A DNA stretch of 64,000 nt from Aedes albopictus (lineage: Eukaryota > Arthropoda > Insecta > Diptera > Culicidae). Below the pieces are notes generated by a model. It did no database searches. It was given only the letters and a program-made list of their open reading frames with translations, and was not told the DNA's origin. Each line of letters starts with the position of its first letter. Positions within the stretch are counted from its first letter, which is position 1. The DNA lies in assembly GCF_035046485.1 (NCBI RefSeq), contig NW_026917265.1, positions 42,614-106,613 on the forward strand, written 5' to 3'. Made by a program: the position numbers and the translations under genes. Positions 44,901-57,200 of the stretch are shown here, in pieces.

Positions 44901-47900
44901 CAGAATTCTGCGAGGATTCTCCTCAGAATCCTGCGAGGATTCTCCTCAGAATCCTGCGAGGATTTTCCTCAGAATCCTGCGAGGATTCTCCTCAGAATCC
45001 TGTGAGGATTTTCCTCAGAATCCTGCGAGGATTCTCCTCAGAATCCTGCGAGGATTCTCCTCAGAATCGTGCGAGGATTCTCCTCAGAATCCTGCTAGGA
45101 TTCTCCTCATAATACTACGAGGATTCTCGTCAGAATCCTGCGAGGATTCTCGTCAGAATCCTGAGAGGATTCTCGTCAGAATCCTGAGAGAATTCTCGTC
45201 AGAATCCTGAAAGGATTCTCCTCAGAATTCTGAGAGGATTCTCCTCAGAATCCTGAGAGGATTCTCCTCAGAATCCTGAGAGAATTCTCGTCAGAATCCT
45301 GAGAGGATTCTCCTCAAAATTCTGAGAGGATTCTCCTCAGAATCCTGAGAGGATTTTCCTCAGAATCCTGCGAGGATTCTCCTCAGAATCCTGCTAGGAT
45401 TCTCCTCAGAATCCTGCGAGGATTCTCGTCAGAATCCTGAGAGGATTCTCCTCAGAATCCTGAGAGGATTCTCCTCAGAATCCTGAGAGGATTCTCGTCA
45501 GAATCCTGAGAGGATTCTCCTCAGAATCCTGCGAGGATTCTCCTCAGAATCCTGCGAGGATTTTCCTCAGAATCCTGCGAGGATTCTCCTCAGAATCCTG
45601 CGAGGATTCTCCTCAGAATCGTGCGAGGATTCTCCTCAGAATCCTGCGAGGATTCTCCTCATAATACTACGAGGATTCTCGTCAGAATCCTGAGAGGATT
45701 CTCCTCAGAATCCTGAGAGAACTCTCGTCAGAATCCTGAGAGGATTCTCCTCAGAATTCTGAGAGGATTCTCCTCAGAATCCTGAGAGGATTCTCGTCAG
45801 AATCCTGAGAGAATTCTCGTCAGAATCCTGAGAGAATTCTCGTCAGAATCCTGAGAGGATTCTCGTCAGAATCCTGAGAGAATTCTCGTCAGAATCCTGA
45901 GAGGATTCTCGTCAGAATCCTGAGAGGATTCTCCTCAAAATTCTGAGAGGATTCTCCTCAGAATCCTGCGAGGATTTTCCTCAGAATCCTGCGAGGATTC
46001 TCCTCAGAATCCTGCTAGGATTCTCCTCAGAATCCTGCGAGGATTCTCGTCAGAATCCTGAGAGGATTCTCGTCAGAATCCTGAGAGGATTCTCGTCAGA
46101 ATCCTGAGAGGATTCTCCTCAGAATCCTGAGAGGATTCTCGTCAGAATCCTGAGAGGATTCTCTTCAGAATCCTGAGAGGATTCTCGTCAGAATCCTAAG
46201 AGGATTCTCGTCAGAATCCTGAGAGGATTCTCCTCAGAATCCTGAGAGGATTCTCCTCAGAATGCTGAGAGGATTCTCCTCAGAATGCTGAGAGGATTCT
46301 CCTCAGAATCCTGAGAGGATTCTCTTCAGAATCCTGAGAGGATTCTCCTCAGAATCCTGAGAGGATTCTCCTCAGAATCCTGAGAGGATTCTCCTCAGAA
46401 TCCTGAGAGGATTCTCCTCAGAATCCTGAGAGGATTCTCTTCAGAATCCTGAGAGGATTCTCCTCAGAATCCTGAGAGGATTCTCCTCAGAATCCTGAGA
46501 GGATTCTCCTCAGAATCCGGAAAGGATTCTCCTCAGAATCCGGAAAGGATTCTCCTCAGAATCCTGAAAGGATTCTCCTCAGAATCCTGAAAGGATTCTC
46601 CTCAGAATCCTGAAAGGATTCTCCTCAGAATCCTGAAAGGATTCTCCTCAGAATCCTGAAAGGATTCTCCTCAGAATCCTGAAAGGATTCTCCTCAGAAT
46701 CCTGAAAGGATTCTCTTCAAAATCTTGAAAGGATTCTCCTCAGAATCCTGAAAGGATTCTCCTCAGAATCCTGAAAGAATTCTCCTCAGAATCCTGAAAG
46801 GATTCTCCTCAGAATCCTGAAAGGATTCTCCTCAGAATCCTGAAAGGATTCTCCTCAGAATCCTGAAAGGATTCTCCTCAGAATCCTGAGAGGATTCTCC
46901 TCAGAATCCTGAAAGGATTCTCCTCAGAATCCGGAAAGGATTCTCCTCAGAATCCGGAAAGGATTCTCCTCAGAATCCTGAAAGGATTCTCCTCAGAATC
47001 CTGAAAGGATTCTCCTCAGAATCCTGAAAGGATTCTCCTCAGAATCCTGAAAGGATTCTCCTCAGAATCCTGAAAGGATTCTCCTCAGAATCCTGAAAGG
47101 ATTCTCCTCAGAATCCTGAAAGGATTCTCCTCAGAATCCTGAAAGGATTCTCCTCAGAATCCTGAAAGGATTCTCCTCAGAATCCTGAAAGGATTCTCCT
47201 CAGAATCCTGAAAGGATTCTCCTCAGAATCCTGAAAGGATTCTCCTCAGAATCCTGAAAGGATTCTCCTCAGAATCCTGAAAGGATTCTCCTCAGAATCC
47301 TGAAAGGATTCTCCTCAGAATCCTGAAAGGATTCTCCTCAGAATCCTGAAAGGATTCTCCTCAGAATCCTGAAAGGATTCTCCTCAGAATCCTGAAAGGA
47401 TTCTCCTCAGAATCCTGAAAGGATTCTCCTCAGAATCCTGAAAGGATTCTCCTCAGAATCCTGAAAGGATTCTCCTCAGAATCCTGAAAGGATTCTCCTC
47501 AGAATCCTGAAAGGATTCTCCTCAGAATCCTGAAAGGATTCTCCTCAGAATCCTGAAAGGATTCTCCTCAGAATCCTGAAAGGATTCTCCTCAGAATCCT
47601 GAAAGGATTCTCCTCAGAATCCTGAAAGGATTCTCCTCAGAATCCTGAAAGGATTCTCCTCAGAATCCTGAAAGGATTCTCCTCAGAATCCTGAAAGGAT
47701 TCTCCTCAGAATCCTGAAAGGATTCTCCTCAGAATCCTGAAAGGATTCTCCTCAGAATCCTGAAAGGATTCTCCTCAGAATCCTGAAAGGATTCTCCTCA
47801 GAATCCTGAAAGGATTCTCCTCAGAATCCTGAAAGGATTCTCCTCAGAATCCTGAAAGGATTCTCCTCAGAATCCTGAAAGGATTCTCCTCAGAATCCTG

Positions 47901-48625
47901 AAAGGATTCTCCTCAGAATCCTGAAAGGATTCTCCTCAGAATCCTGAAAGGATTCTCCTCAGAATCCTGAAAGGATTCTCCTCAGAATCCTGAAAGGATT
48001 ATCCTCAGAGTCCTGGAAGGATTCTCCTCAGAATCCTGAAAGGATTCTCCTCAGAATCCTGAAAGGATTCTCTTCAGAATCCTGAAAGGATTCTCCTCAG
48101 AATCCTGAAAGGATTCTCCTCAGAATCCTGAAAGGATTCTCCTCAGAATCCTGAAAGGATTCTCCTCAGAATCCTGAAAGGATTCTCCTCAGAATCCTGA
48201 AAGGATTCTCCTCAGAATCCTGAAAGGATTCTCCTCAGAATCCTGAAAGGATTCTCCTCAGAATCCTGAAAGGATTCTCCTCAGAATCCTGAAAGGATTC
48301 TCCTCAGAATCCTAAAAGGATTCTCCTCAGAATCCTGAAAGGATTCTCCTCAGAATCCTGAAAGGATTCTCCTCAGAATCCTGAAAGGATTCTCCTCAGA
48401 ATTCTGAAAGGATTCTCCTCAGAATTCTGAAAGGATTCTCCTCAGAATTCTGAAAGGATTCTACTCAGAATCCTGAAAGGATTCTCCTCAGAATCCTGAA
48501 AAGATTCCCTCAGAATCCTGAAAGGATTCTCCTCAGAATCCTGAAAGGATTCTCCTCAGAATCCTGAAAGAATTCTCCTCAGAATCCTGAAAGGATTCTC
48601 CTCAGAATCCTGAAACGATTCCCTC
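41975..48625 (-). repeat. About 5-kb direct segmental duplication within array A8
   Basis: Rare variant units recur in the same order. TTCTCTTCAAAATCTTG is at 41975 and 46711. ATTATCCTCAGAG is at 42963 and 47998. AAAAGATTCCCTCAG is at 43441 and 48499. AAACGATTCCCTCAG is at 43555 and 48613. Offsets are 4736, 5035, 5058 and 5058. The steps between offsets are 299 (13 units) and 23 (1 unit), and the first offset is 2 bp short of 206 units because of two 22-bp units. One block of the array was therefore duplicated, and the second copy later gained about 14 units. Confidence 0.88.
43931..45770 (-). repeat. 920-bp (40-unit) higher-order repeat in array A8
   Basis: The marker TGATCAGAAT occurs at 43931 and 44851, and AATACTACGAGG after CCTGCTAGG at 44191 and 45111. 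Both pairs are exactly 920 bp apart (40 x 23). The run of CTGCGAGG, CTGTGAGG, CGTGCGAGG and CTGCTAGG variants between the markers is the same in both copies. Additional AATACTACGAGG markers at 44766 and 45663, and later at 49662 and 50076, are spaced by 552-575 and 414 bp, also whole numbers of units, showing nested duplication. Confidence 0.92.
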
Positions 48626-51600
48626 AGAATCCTGAGAGGATTCTCCTCAGAATCCTGAAAGGATTCTCCTCAGAATCCTGAAAGGATTCTCCTCAGATTC
48701 CTGAAAGGATTCTCCTCAGAATCCTGAAAGGATTCTCCTCAGAATCCTGAAAGGATTCTCCTCAGAATCCTGAAAGGATTCTCCTCAGAATCCTGAAAGG
48801 ATTCTCCTCAGAATCCTGAAAGGATTCTCCTCAGAATCCTGAAAGGATTCTCCTCAGAATCCTGAAAGGATTCTCCTCAGAATCCTGAAAGGATTCTCCT
48901 CAGAATCCTGAAAGGATTCTCCTCAGAATCCTGAAAGGATTCTCCTCAGAATCCTGAAAGGATTCTCCTCAGAATCCTGAAAGGATTCTCCTCAGAATCC
49001 TGAAAGGATTCTCCTCAGAATCCTGAAAGGATTCTCCTCAGAATCCTGAACGGATTCTCCTCAGAATCCTGAAAGGATTCTCCTCAGAATCCTAAAAGGA
49101 TTCTCCTCAGAATCCTGAAAGGATTCTCCTCAGAATCCTGAAAGGATTCTCCTCAGAATCCTGAAAGGATTCTCCTCAGAATCCTGAAAGGATTCTCCTC
49201 AGAATTCTGAAAGGATTCTCCTCAGAATCCTGAAAGGATTCTACTCAGAATCCTGAAAGGATTCTCCTCAGAATCCTGAAAAGATTCCCTCAGAATCCTG
49301 AAAGGATTCTCCTCAGAATCCTGAAAGGATTCTCCTCAGAATCCTGCGAGGATTTTCCTCAGAATCCTGCGAGGATTCTCCTCAGAATCCTGCGAGGATT
49401 TTCCTCAGAATCCTGCGAGGATTCTCCTCAGAATCCTGCGAGGATTCTCCTCAGAATCGTGCGAGGATTCTCCTCAGAATCCTGCGAGGATTCTCCTCAG
49501 AATCCTGCGAGGATTTTCCTCAGAATCCTGCGAGGATTCTCCTCAGAATCCTGCGAGGATTTTCCTCAGAATCCTGCGAGGATTCTCCTCAGAATCCTGC
49601 GAGGATTCTCCTCAGAATCGTGCGAGGATTCTCCTCAGAATCCTGCGAGGATTCTCCTCATAATACTACGAGGATTCTCGTCAGAATCCTGCGAGGATTC
49701 TCGTCAGAATCCTGAGAGGATTCTCGTCAGAATCCTGAGAGAATTCTCGTCAGAATCCTGAGAGGATTCTCCTCAGAATTCTGAGAGGATTCTCCTCAGA
49801 ATCCTGAGAGGATTCTCGTCAGAATCCTGCGAGGATTCTCGTCAGAATCCTGAGAGGATTCTCCTCAGAATCCTGAGAGGATTCTCCTCAGAATCCTGAG
49901 AGGATTCTCGTCAGAATCCTGAGAGGATTCTCCTCAGAATCCTGCGAGGATTCTCCTCAGAATCCTGCGAGGATTTTCCTCAGAATCCTGCGAGGATTCT
50001 CCTCAGAATCCTGCGAGGATTCTCCTCAGAATCGTGCGAGGATTCTCCTCAGAATCCTGCGAGGATTCTCCTCATAATACTACGAGGATTCTCGTCAGAA
50101 TCCTGAAAGGATTCTCCTCAGAATCCTGAGAGAACTCTCGTCAGAATCCTGAGAGGATTCTCCTCAGAATTCTGAGAGGATTCTCCTCAGAATCCTGAGA
50201 GGATTCTCGTCAGAATCCTGAGAGAATTCTCGTCAGAATCCTGAGAGGATTCTCGTCAGAATCCTGAGAGAATTCTCGTCAGAATCCTGAGAGGATTCTC
50301 GTCAGAATCCTGAGAGGATTCTCCTCAAAATTCTGAGAGGATTCTCCTTAGAATCCTGAGAGGATTTTCCTCAGAATCCTGCGAGGATTCTCCTCAGAAT
50401 CCTGCTAGGATTCTCCTCAGAATCCTGCGAGGATTCTCGTCAGAATCCTGAGAGGATTCTCGTCAGAATCCTGAGAGGATTCTCGTCAGAATCCTGAGAG
50501 GATTCTCGTCAGAATCCTGAGAGGATTCTCGTCAGAATCCTGAGAGGATTCTCGTCAGAATCCTGAGAGGATTCTCGTCAGAATCCTAAGAGGATTCTCG
50601 TCAGAATCCTGAGAGGATTCTCCTCAGAATCCTGAGAGGATTCTCCTCAGAATGCTGAGAGGATTCTCCTCAGAATGCTGAGAGGATTCTCCTCAGAATC
50701 CTGAGAGGATTCTCTTCAGAATCCTGAGAGGATTCTCCTCAGAATCCTGAGAGGATTCTCCTCAGAATCCTGAGAGGATTCTCCTCAGAATCCTGAGAGG
50801 ATTCTCCTCAGAATCCTGAGAGGATTCTCCTCAGAATCCTGAGAGGATTCTCCTCAGAATCCAGAGAGGATTCTCCTCAGAATCCTGAGAGGATTCTCCT
50901 CAGAATCCTGAGAGGATTCTCCTCAGAATCCTGAGAGGATTCTCCTCAGAATCCTGAGAGGATTCTCCTCAGAATCCTGAGAGGATTCTCCTCAGAATCC
51001 TGAGAGGATTCTCCTCAGAATCCTGAGAGGATTCTCCTCAGAATCCTGAGAGGATTCTCCTCAGAATCCTGAGAGGATTCTCCTCAGAATCCTGAGAGGA
51101 TTCTCCTCAGAATCCTGAGAGGATTCTCCTCAGAATCCTGAGAGGATTCTCCTCAGAATCCTGAGAGGATTCTCCTCAGAATCCTGAGAGGATTCTCCTC
51201 AGAATCCTGAGAGGATTCTCCTCAGAATCCTGAGAGGATTCTCCTCAGAATCCTGAGAGGATTCTCCTCAGAATCCTGAAAGGATTCTCCTCAGAATCCT
51301 GAGAGGATTCTCCTCAGAATCCTGAGAGGATTCTCCTCAGAATTCTGAGAGGATTCTCCTCAGAATCCTGAGAGGATTCTCCTCAGAATCCTGAGAGGAT
51401 TCTCCTCAGAATTCTGAGAGGATTCTCCTCAGAATCCTGAGAGGATTCTCCTCAGAATCCTGAGAGGATTCTCCTCAGAATCCTGAGAGGATTCTCCTTA
51501 GAATCCTGAGAGGATTCTCCTCAGAATCCTGAAAGGATTCTCCTCAGAATCCTGAGAGGATTCTCCTCAGAATCCTGAGAGGATTCTCCTCAGAATCCTG

Positions 51601-52324
51601 AGAGGATTCTCCTCAGAATCCTGAGAGGATTCTCCTCAGAATCCTGAGAGGATTCTCCTCAGAATCCTGAGAGGATTCTCCTCAGAATCCTGAGAGGATT
51701 CTCCTCAGAAACCTGAGAGGATTTTCCTCAGAATCCTGAGAGGATTCTCCTCAGAATCCTGAGAGGATTCTCCTCAGAATTCTGAAAGGATTCTCCTCAG
51801 AATTCTGAGAGGATTTTCCTTAGAATCCTGAGAGGGCTTTCCTCGGAATCCTAAGAGGATTCTCCTCAGAATTCCTAAGAATTCTCAACGGGGTTCCTAA
51901 TAAGTGAGACAATTTGTAGTTAGCTTTCGAGTAGTGTCGAATTGATAGTGTCATTTCAATGGTTTATTGTAAGTAGAATATTTGCCGACATGACACAATT
52001 GCCAAAGCCCTAAGCAAGACGAACTTCCGATTCCCTTTGATGTATTTATCCCTCCGAATGGAACCAAGCTTAACGGCCGGCTTAGCACTTTGAAAGCTCC
52101 ATTCGTCGAAAGCCTCGAAGTTACAAAACTAATCCGTCGCTAATCCTCCACAGAATCCGTTCCCTTTTAATGCATTGCACTTCGCATTTGTCACCTCCAC
52201 CGCACGTCATTAACTAAACACCACCATCAATCCCGGGCCCGATTCATGGGTAACTGAAAGGACGGAAAGGGAAAAGTTTCCGCTCAAAATCCTAAATGAA
52301 ATCCAAAACTGCAGCGCTCGGTTC

Positions 52325-52338
52325 GCTCTCTCTCTCTC
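52325..52338. repeat. CT dinucleotide run
   Basis: GCTCTCTCTCTCTC type run. Short GAGA-type tracts can bind GAGA factor in insects, but nothing else here supports a promoter. Confidence 0.75.
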
Positions 52339-52460
52339 AGCTCAGATGAAACCATTAATGCTAATTAGTTTCGCATTGAAATACAACGTGTGCGCTTGAT
52401 GAAAAGTTGTACCACCCGGTTAGTCGTCGTCGACCGAAATCAGCATCATGTCCTCCCGTG

Positions 52461-52492
52461 TTGTCGTCGTCGTCATCATCGTCCTCGTCGTT
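52461..52492. repeat. GTC/CGT microsatellite
   Basis: Run of GTCGTCGTC with ATC and CTC interruptions, read as a poly-Ser stretch in one frame. No coding context. Confidence 0.85.
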
Positions 52493-52910
52493 TGACATTT
52501 ATTCGAACGGAATGAGCGACTCCGCATTCATAACATCACTTACAGACAGACAGACGAACCAGAACCCTGGCATCATAAATCGGAATTCATAATATCAAAA
52601 AGTTTTACATATATTTAAAGTCAACTTTGCGCTTCTGGAAATCCGGCCAGCATGCCATGCATGGGCAAGCAACCGGAAATGGATGATGGAGAGAGAGGGA
52701 GTTGGATCGAAAAAGGGATAAAAAAGAGGGTAGGAAGGAGAAGTTTTCCACGCTTGGAAAAATTATGCAAGGAAAAGGTCGCATTTATGAACGAGTGGGC
52801 CATATTGAGGCTGGTCTGGACATAATTCGTTTGATCGCAGGGGTCATGTGTTTGGTGAAATGAATTTTAATAACGGACAATCAAAATGGAAAATTCCTCA
52901 CGAAATCAGG

Positions 52911-55663
52911 AAAATTTCCCTCGGATTTTGTGTAGTATTCCTCCTGGATGCTGTGGAGAATCCTCTCGGGATGTCGTGCAGGATCTTCTCGGGATTCTGT
53001 GAAGAATCCTCTTGGGATTCCTTGGAGAATCATCTCGGAATTCTGTGCAGAATGCTCTCGGGATTCTGTGGAGAATTCTAGCAGAATTCTCTGGAGAATC
53101 CTCGTAGGATTCTGTGGAGAATCCTCGCAGGGTTCTGTAGAGAATCCTCGCAGGGTTCTGTAGAGAATCCTCGCAGGATTCTGTAGAGAATCGTCGAAAG
53201 ATTCTGTAGAGAATCCTCGCAGGAATCTGTGGAGAATCTTCGCAGGATTATGTGGAGAAATCTTTCGGGTTTCTGTAGAGAATTCCTCTCGGAATCTTTG
53301 GAGAATCCTCTCGGGATTCTGTGGACAATCCTCTCGGGATTCTGTGGACAATCCTCTCTGGATTCTGTGGACAATCCTCTCGGGATTCTGTGGACAATCC
53401 TCTCGGGATTCTGTGGACAATCCTCTCGGGATTCTGTGGACAATCCTCTCGGGATTCTGTGGACAATCCTCACGGAATTCTGTGGAGAATCCTCTCGGGA
53501 TTCTGTGGAGAATCCTCTCGGGATTCTGTGGAGAATCCTCTCGGGATTCTGTGGAGAATCCTCTCGGGATTCTGTGTAGAATCCTCTCGGGATTCTGTGG
53601 AGAATCTTCTCGGGATTCTGTAGAGAATCCTCTCGGGATTCTGTGGAGAATCCTCTCGGGATTCTGTGGAGAATCCTCTCGGGATTCTGTGGAGAATCCT
53701 CTCGGGATTCTGTGGAGAATCCTCTCGGGATTCTGTGGAGAATCCTCTCGGGATTCTGTGGAGAATCCTCTCGGGATTCTGTGGAGAATCCTCTCGGGAT
53801 TCTGTGGAGAATCCTCTCGGGATTCTGTGGAGAATCCTCTCGGGATTCTGTGGAGAATCCTCTCGGGATTCTGTGGAGAATCCTCTCGGGATTCTGTGGA
53901 GAATCCTCTCGGGATTCTGTGGAGAATCCTCTCGGGATTCTGTGGAGAATCCTCTCGGGATTCTGTGGAGAATCCTCCCAGGAATCTGTGGAGAATCTTC
54001 GCAGGATTCTGTGGAGAAACCTTTCGGGTTTCTGTGGAGAATTCCTCTCGGGATTCTGTGAAGAATCCTGTCGGGATTCTGTGGAGAATCCTCTCGGGAT
54101 TCTGTGGAGAATCTTCTCGGGATTCTGTGGAGAATCCTCTCGGGATTCTGTGGAGAATCCTCTCGGGTATCTGTGGAGAATCCTCTCGGGATTCTGTGGA
54201 GAATCCTCCCAGGAATCCGTGGAGAATCTTCGCAGGATTCTGTGGAGAAACCTTTCGGGTTTCTGTGGAGAATTCCTCTCGGGATTCTGTGAAGAATCCT
54301 CTCGGGATTCTGTGGAGAATCCTCTCGGGATTCTGTGGAGAATCCTCCCGGGATTCTGTGGAGAATCCTCCCGGGATTCTGTGGAGAATCCTCCCGGGAT
54401 TTTGTGGAGAATCCTCTCGGGATTCTGTGGAGAATCCTCTCGGGATTCTGTCGAGAATCCTCTCGGGATTCTGTCGAGAATCCTCTCGGGATTCTGTCGA
54501 GAATCCTCTCGGGATTCTGTCGAGAATCCTCTCGGGATTCTGTCGAGAATCCTCTCGAGATTCTGTGGAGAATCCTCTCGGGATTCTGTGGAGAATCCTC
54601 TCGGGATTCTGTGGAGAATCCTCTCGGAATTCTGTGGAGAATCCTCTCGGGATTTTGTAGAGAATCTTCTCGGAATTCTATGGAGAATCCTCTCGGAATT
54701 CTGTGATGAATCCTCTCGGGATTCTGTGGAGAATCCTCTCGATATTCTGCGGAGAATCCTCTCGGGATTCTGTGGAGAATTCTCTCGGATTATGTGGAGA
54801 ATCCTTTCTAGATTATGTTGGGAATCCTTTCGGGATTCTGTGGAGAATCCTCTCGGGATTCTGTGGAGAATTCTCTAGGGATTCTGTGGAGAATCCTCTC
54901 GGGATTCTGTGGAGAATCCACTCGGGATTCTGTGGAGAATCCTCTCGGGATTCAGTGGAGAATCCTCTCGGGGTTCTGTGGAGAATCCTCTCGGGATTCT
55001 GTGGAGAATCCTCTCGGGATTCTGTGGAGAATCCTCTCGGGATTCTGTGGAGAATCCTCTCGGGATTCTGTGGAGAATCCTCTCGGGATTCTGTGGAGAA
55101 TCCTCTCGGGATTCTGTGGAGAATCCTCTCGGGATTCTGTGGAGAGTCCTCTTGGGATTCTGTGGAGAATCCTCTCGCTATTCTGTGGAGAATCCTCTCG
55201 GGATTCTGTGGAGAATCCTCTCGGGATTCTGTGGAGAATCCTCTCGGGATTTTGTGGAGAATCCTCTCGGGAGGAGAATCCTCTCTAGATTCTGTGCAGA
55301 ATCCTTTTGGGATTCTGTGGAAAGTCCTTTCGGGATTCTGTGGAAAACCCTCTCGGGATTCTGTGAAGAATCCTCTCGGGATTCTGTGAAGAATTCTCTC
55401 GGGGTTCTGTGAAGAATTCTTTCGGGATTCTGTGGAGAATCCAGATTGGATGTAATGGAGAATCTTCTCAGGATCTTGTGCAGTATCCTCCTTAAGTTTT
55501 GTGGAGAAGTTTCTCAGGATTCTTTGGAAAGCCCTCAGAGAATTATTTGGACAACCCTGTCGGGCTTTTGTGGGGTTTCCTCTCAGAATTATGTGGAGAA
55601 TGCTGTCGGGATTCTGTGGAATATCCTTTGAGAAGAATTCTGGAAGGATTCTGGAGGATTCTC
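52911..55663 (+). repeat. Satellite array A9, GTGG linker with CTCGGG core
   Basis: About 120 units. The characteristic arm change is CTCGGGATT in place of CTCAGGATT, so the core keeps AATCC/GGATT pairing plus a T-G wobble. Domains: degenerate GTGG/GTAG (52911-53290); GTGGACAATCC variant (53320-53470); GTGG (53480-54430); GTCG (about 54440-54550); GTGG (54560-55265); degenerate GTGG/GTGA tail (55280-55663). A rare-variant cassette (AGGAATCTGTGGAGAATCTT, then AACCTTTCGGGTTTCTG, then a 24-bp unit with GAGAATTCC) occurs at 53221, 53980 and 54211. Stop-free frames of up to 438 codons are judged non-coding. Confidence 0.97.
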
Positions 55664-55915
55664 CATCGAGATCTGATCGATTTTTTCAGGAATATTGTGC
55701 TGAATCTCTCCACAATTTTCTTCACCTTTCTTACAAGAAAGCAAAAGCACCATTGAAGTCTCCCTCTTCCGGGCAACGAAATTAGCCTGCTCTCTTGATT
55801 GCAAACAAAAAGCAACCGCAATCTGATTGGCTCCTGGACGTGCGATTACCTTGTAAACCATTCGTTACGAACAGCCAGCCTGGAAGTTTCCCCATTCTAA
55901 CTCCTGTTCGTCGAT

Positions 55916-55950
55916 TGTCTGTCTGTCTGTCTGTGCGTGTGTATGTGTGT
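55916..55950. repeat. TGTC/GT microsatellite
   Basis: TGTC units followed by a GT-rich run. Confidence 0.85.
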
Positions 55951-56530
55951 ACGTATGTTCGTTCAACGTTAAACAGCTTTTTCTGCCACTTGATTTCTGC
56001 CACTAGTAGTTCAGCTCTCGTTCTCGACATCGAAAACGAGCAAAAACACAAGGAAAATCAATTCAATTTTCCTAATGAACTGGATGATGCAATAAAATTC
56101 TCTCCCTTTTCCCGTTTGGAGTAGTGGTGGAAGAGTGCTCTGTGCTCCTCGAAGTGGTTCCGTTTCGCTTTCTGATTTTTGTTCTTCCACCGAAGAAGAT
56201 GGAACGAACGAACAGGGATCCTAAGGAACGATGCGATGGTGGGGAAATTGGCAGATTGTGTCGGATCGAAGCCACAATCATTTTCTAATAAATATCAATT
56301 TAACGTCTCTATACACTGCCAGGCTCCCCGTTCGACTGGGAAGAATGAGCAAAGGGGAGGGAGAACGCGAAGGGGACTCGAGAGCAGTATCGGTCGCTCG
56401 TTTCGTGTATGAAGAGGAGCCACTTGTGGAGGCCTATAGCTATCCTGTTGCGCTTTGTCCTTTTTGCCGTTCTTGTATAGATTAGGGAAAGCACGTTGCA
56501 GAAAGGCTGTGATTTTTCCATCGAAAATAT

Positions 56531-57200
56531 ATTTTGTTTGACCTCAAAGATACATCAGAAGTATCTGAAATGGTTCCTTCTTGCTGTGGTTTTTCATAAA
56601 TACCATACTGTTTATCATCCGGATTATACAGATAATGATTAGAAATTCACGTCTCATACCTATTTATCGCCAAACAAATGTGGATGTGGTTTTTGAGGAT
56701 TTTTTTAGTCTATTGTAGCGAATATTATAAAGTGTATCTTACGGATTATAAACGTTATAGTTTGTAATAATCTGTTTTGATAACGGATGCAATATTGGAA
56801 AGGATTCAAAGTATTATATTTTGTTTGAACTCAATATATCAGAAGTATCTGAAATGGTTCAATTTTGCTGTGGTATTCATAAATACCATACTGTTCATCA
56901 TCCGGATTATATAGATAATAATTAGAAATTTCAGAAGTATCTGAAATGGTTCAATTTTGCTGTGGTTTTCATAAATACCATACTGTTTATCAATCGGATT
57001 ATATAGATAATAATTAGAAATTTACGTCTCAGACTCATTTATCGCCAAGCGAATGTGGATGGGTTTTTGAAGATTTTTTTAGTGTATTGTAACGAATATT
57101 ATATATTGTATCTTCCGGATTGTAAATGTTATAGTTTGTAATAATCTGTTTTGATTTACAGTGGATGCAATATCGAAAAGATTCAAAGTATTCGCTTTTT
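56531..57200 (+). repeat. Degenerate AT-rich tandem repeat, zone 1
   Basis: Three partial copies share CAGAAGTATCTGAAATGGTT, then an ACCATACTGTT-TATCATCCGGATTATA segment, then TTTATCGCCAA and TAATCTGTTTTGA blocks. The copies lie at about 56531-56817, 56818-56931 (truncated) and 56932-57200. The full period is about 287 bp. A similar set continues at 58.3-59.0 kb. It is unrelated in sequence to the 23-bp satellite. No coding capacity is seen, and its origin (old transposon or satellite) is unknown. Confidence 0.8.

Larger units (their letters stand above)
40672..51890 (-). repeat. Satellite array A8, CCTC linker, the largest array
   Basis: About 460 units over two segments, 40672-40966 and 41561-51890, split by a Tc1/mariner-type insertion. 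The top-strand linker is CCTC (GAGG on the repeat strand). Domains: CCTGAGAGG/CCTGAAAGG (41561-43975, dominated by the GAA centre); a mosaic of CCTGCGAGG, CCTGAGAGG and CGTC-linker units (about 43985-46190); CCTGAGAGG (46190-46500); CCTGAAAGG again (about 46510-49340); a CCTGCGAGG/CGTC mosaic again (49340-50610); CCTGAGAGG (50610-51840). Order and rare variants repeat, showing large internal duplication (listed separately). A few 22-bp units occur (AAGATTCCCTCAG, ACGATTCCCTCAG). The array is mostly closed by stops (TGA in CCTGA) in one frame, so it gives few long open frames. Confidence 0.98.
51891..52910. other. Single-copy spacer between arrays A8 and A9
   Basis: Contains a CT-run at 52325-52338 and a GTC-rich tract at 52461-52492. 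The Ser-rich frame at 52407-52592 + comes from that tract. No recognisable gene or RNA. Confidence 0.55.

Noticed and set aside
52881..55412. Frames of up to 438 codons in array A9 on both strands
   Set aside because: Satellite-derived, with the same periodicity and no independent coding sign.
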